DNA of 8,039 bases from an uncultured Lachnospiraceae bacterium. GTDB lineage: Bacteria; Bacillota; Clostridia; Lachnospirales; Lachnospiraceae. The notes below the pieces were generated by a model that was not told the origin of the DNA, searched no databases, and worked only from the letters and a program-made list of their open reading frames with translations. Below are positions 6,449 through 8,039 of the stretch, in pieces; the first letter of the stretch is position 1; every line of letters begins with the position of its first letter. Position numbers and translations under genes: made by a program. The stretch covers positions 1 through 8,039 of the forward strand of contig CAJTYN010000142.1 in NCBI GenBank assembly GCA_910584115.1, given 5' to 3'.

Positions 6449-7825
6449 ATGATGTACTCTACAATATTCGATCCTATCGCATTAGAAACCTGGTGTTCTG
6501 ATAAAGAAAACGATACCCAACTCCAGACAGAGCTGGAAAGCTATCTGCAGCATTACTCCCTCTGCTTTTCTAACCCTCAGAAAAAGGCGTTCCAAACGGT
6601 CATCCGTGGACTATTGAGCCCATTAGAACGGAAATCTATCGAACCGATAGCCCTATACTTCTCAGGTGAGGAGTACGTCAGACCCCTGCAGCAGTTCTTT
6701 TCCCGCTCACCTTTCAAGGAACAGCCTATCTTGGAAACTTACCGGAGGCTGCTCTCCGAGCAGATAGGCTCTCCCCGTGGCATGTTGTCAGTAGATGATA
6801 CGAGCTTTGTGAAGAAAGGCAAGCATCCTGTAGGCGTGAAGCGTCAATATTGTGGACGTCTGGGCAAGACTGAGAACTGCCAATGCGGTGTATTCCTGGC
6901 CTATGCTGGGGATAGAGGATATGGTCTCGTAGACTATCAACTCTATATCCCGCAAGAGTGGTCCAGTGAACCTTACGCAGATCTCCGGGAGCAGTGCCGG
7001 ATGCCAGGGGACCTGGCATTCAGCACAAAAAATGAGATCGCACTCAGGATGCTCAACCGGGCGCTCGGGAGTGGGCAGTTCCAGGCACAGTGGGTCGGCT
7101 GCGACGCCGTTTATGGGAACGACCATGCTTTCCTGGATGCCCTCATGCTCCCGGAAGGGACCTGGTACTTCGCCGCCACCAACTCAAAGGAGCGGGTGTT
7201 CCTGACATATCCGGAGATGACCTTCCCAGAGACCAGGAGGGGACGCCCCAGAAAGCATCCGGTCCTCTCACATGGCCCGTCCTCTGTACAGGATATCGCC
7301 AGTGACCCGGCATATCCATGGGAGACTGTCATCCTGGGAGAAGGGGCGAAAGGACCTATCAATGCAGAACGGAAAGCGATAAGATGCTTTTCCTGCCGTA
7401 AAGACCTGAACAGGGACTATGTCAGGCCAGGCGGGGCGATATGGCTTTATCTGAGGAGATATGCGGACGGGGATATAAAGTATCTCGTCAGCAATGCCCC
7501 GTCAGACATCGCCATATGGGAGCTGGACAGAGCGGCTACATTAAGATGGCCGATCGAGCAATGTTTTGAAGAGTGTAAGGGCAACCTCGGGATGGGACAC
7601 TATGAGTGCCGCAGTTACAGAGGCTGGAACAGGCACATGCTGTTCGTGATGATCGCCCATCTCTTTACCATACAGATACGGGAGATGTTAAAAAAAATCA
7701 ATCCCATTGACAGTGTCGATGGTCGTGCGGCTGATGCATGGGATCATAACCTATGTCGTTACGGATATGAAGAAGATCGTGTGTTATCATATCCGCAGGA
7801 ATCGTCAGGCATATCTGTCGCATAG
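6449..7825 (+). CDS. IS701-family DDE transposase, C-terminal frame disrupted
   Basis: A 458-residue transposase of an RNase-H-like DDE type, which cuts and rejoins the element's ends. Motifs: VDDTSFVKKGKHPVGVKRQY with D116/D117 (first acidic residue), GCDAVYGND with D219 (second), and RWPIEQCFEECKGNLG with R366, E370 and K377, fitting the R-x3-E-x6-K signature of the IS4/IS701 group. The last ~42 residues (after LKK) do not look like the family. In the +1 frame after an eight-A run (7690-7697) the expected end appears: SIPLTVSMVVRLMHG, then KKIVCYHIRRNRQAYLSHRK, stopping at 7854-7856 inside the right terminal repeat. So the gene is either inactivated by a one-A change or expressed by slippage. 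Start: the promoter puts the RNA start near 6433; AAGGGG is nine bases before the ATG at 6449. ATG at 6443 is possible but too close to the site. Confidence 0.88.
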   Translation: MMYSTIFDPIALETWCSDKENDTQLQTELESYLQHYSLCFSNPQKKAFQTVIRGLLSPLERKSIEPIALYFSGEEYVRPLQQFFSRSPFKEQPILETYRRLLSEQIGSPRGMLSVDDTSFVKKGKHPVGVKRQYCGRLGKTENCQCGVFLAYAGDRGYGLVDYQLYIPQEWSSEPYADLREQCRMPGDLAFSTKNEIALRMLNRALGSGQFQAQWVGCDAVYGNDHAFLDALMLPEGTWYFAATNSKERVFLTYPEMTFPETRRGRPRKHPVLSHGPSSVQDIASDPAYPWETVILGEGAKGPINAERKAIRCFSCRKDLNRDYVRPGGAIWLYLRRYADGDIKYLVSNAPSDIAIWELDRAATLRWPIEQCFEECKGNLGMGHYECRSYRGWNRHMLFVMIAHLFTIQIREMLKKINPIDSVDGRAADAWDHNLCRYGYEEDRVLSYPQESSGISVA

Positions 7826-7856
7826 AAAGACCACACTTTTAAAAAGTTCGCTGTAG
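7690..7856 (+). other. Out-of-frame C-terminus of the transposase
   Basis: After the A8 run the +1 frame codes for 52 residues beginning SIPLTVSMVV and containing KKIVCYHIRRNRQAYLSHRK, the basic tail expected of IS701-type transposases ('YHxxRNxxAYxSHRK'). The stop at 7854-7856 lies in the right terminal repeat, as is usual for such elements. One A fewer (or two more) at 7690-7697 would fuse it to the main frame, giving about 468 residues. Confidence 0.8.
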
Positions 7857-7858
7857 TA
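7846..7858 (-). repeat. Right terminal inverted repeat of the IS
   Basis: GTTCGCTGTAGTA, exact reverse complement of 6331-6343. It overlaps the stop codon of the frame-shifted transposase tail. Confidence 0.92.
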
Positions 7859-7862
7859 CTAG
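7859..7862. repeat. Target-site duplication CTAG, right copy
   Basis: Second copy of the 4-bp duplication at 6327-6330, immediately outside the right terminal repeat. Confidence 0.9.
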
Positions 7863-8008
7863 GACTATCCCAAGGGATAGAACAGATGGTCATAAATGCC
7901 CTGACAACGACTGGCAGTATCGAGCAGACAGCATCTATCCTGCGTTTGGACGAAGAGACAGTGAGGCGGATCGCAGAGACAGATGGGCTGGCAGGAGGGA
8001 CACCATAA
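7863..8008 (+). pseudogene. Rpn/PD-(D/E)XK-family transposase remnant, 3' piece
   Basis: Continuation of the gene cut at 6330. G6330 plus 7863-7864 forms a Gly codon, and reading goes on LSQGIEQMVINAL, TTTGSIEQTASILRLDEETV, RRIAETDG, with a stop TAA at 8006-8008. The spliced junction reads QEGISLGLSQGIEQ, the repetitive 'EG...G(I/M)' tail that ends in a small helix-turn-helix-like segment in Rpn-family proteins (…TG…A…L.L..E.V..I). No start or ribosome-binding site of its own is visible, so it is not an independent gene. The remaining 31 bases of the window show nothing recognisable. Confidence 0.75.
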
Positions 8009-8039
8009 AGATGTAAAAACCAGACATTTCACTTATATA

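Larger units (their letters stand above)
6331..7858 (+). mobile_element. IS701-family insertion sequence, 1528 bp
   Basis: The ends are defined by sequence: TACTACAGCGAAC at 6331-6343 and its exact reverse complement at 7846-7858, flanked by CTAG on both sides. Inside are a promoter (6398-6426) and one transposase gene. The size and the YTAR duplication fit IS701. Joining the flanks after removing the element plus one CTAG restores one open frame of the Rpn-family remnant, which proves the insertion boundaries independently. A small hairpin ATTCGA/TCGAAT (6355-6360/6366-6371) lies just inside the left end and could dampen incoming transcription (inference). By eye the element is clearly richer in G+C than the zinc-ribbon operon, consistent with arrival from elsewhere. 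The exact terminal repeats suggest a fairly recent insertion, though the transposase frame is damaged near its end. Confidence 0.93.

Noticed and set aside
7090..7362. Open frames in other frames and on the minus strand inside the transposase
   Set aside because: Shadows of a higher-GC coding region; no ribosome-binding sites and no recognisable motifs.
1..8039. CRISPR array, tRNA or rRNA genes
   Set aside because: No regularly spaced repeats, cloverleaf with CCA-type end or ribosomal sequence seen on either strand.

Overview
The window looks like a low-GC Gram-positive genome, most likely a Clostridia/Lachnospiraceae-type member of the Bacillota. This is inferred from AT-rich DNA, strong AGGAGG-type ribosome-binding sites, N-terminal 'CxxCG...FCPYCG' zinc ribbons, a YARHG domain, a DUF2085 protein and the remnant of an Rpn/PD-(D/E)XK 'transposase'. 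No gene identifies a species.

Layout. Positions 1-435 are very AT-rich and hold no convincing gene. They contain a perfect 15-bp inverted repeat (84-98/113-127) that looks like a terminator, better placed for minus-strand transcription, and a weaker 9-bp inverted repeat. Positions 436-6068 hold seven plus-strand genes that overlap or sit close together and probably form one operon. In order they are: a zinc-ribbon protein with a membrane hairpin in a possible PH-like domain; a multi-pass membrane protein of unknown family; a DUF2085 membrane protein; a zinc-ribbon protein with two C-terminal membrane helices; a 70-residue zinc-ribbon mini-protein with one membrane helix; a zinc-ribbon/TM protein with an outer YARHG domain; and a zinc-ribbon/TM protein with a C-terminal OB-like domain. 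Five of the seven carry an N-terminal four-cysteine ribbon, and all seven are predicted membrane proteins. A hairpin at 6110-6154 may end the transcript.

The right quarter is a mobile-element nest. An IS701-family insertion sequence occupies 6331-7858 (1528 bp), with perfect 13-bp terminal inverted repeats and a 4-bp target duplication CTAG. It carries its own extended -10 promoter and one transposase gene. The transposase has recognisable D, D and E residues, but its C-terminal frame is broken at a run of eight A. The element landed inside the C-terminal part of an already truncated Rpn/PD-(D/E)XK-family gene. Removing the element and one CTAG copy restores one open frame across the junction.

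How the genes may work together: the ribbon proteins have the layout cytoplasmic Zn ribbon, membrane anchor, then in two cases a large acidic outer domain. This suggests a membrane-associated assembly at the cell envelope, with ribbons as inner contact modules and varied outer domains as ligand- or wall-facing parts. This is inference: no enzyme active site is visible in the operon and I know of no described system with this gene set.
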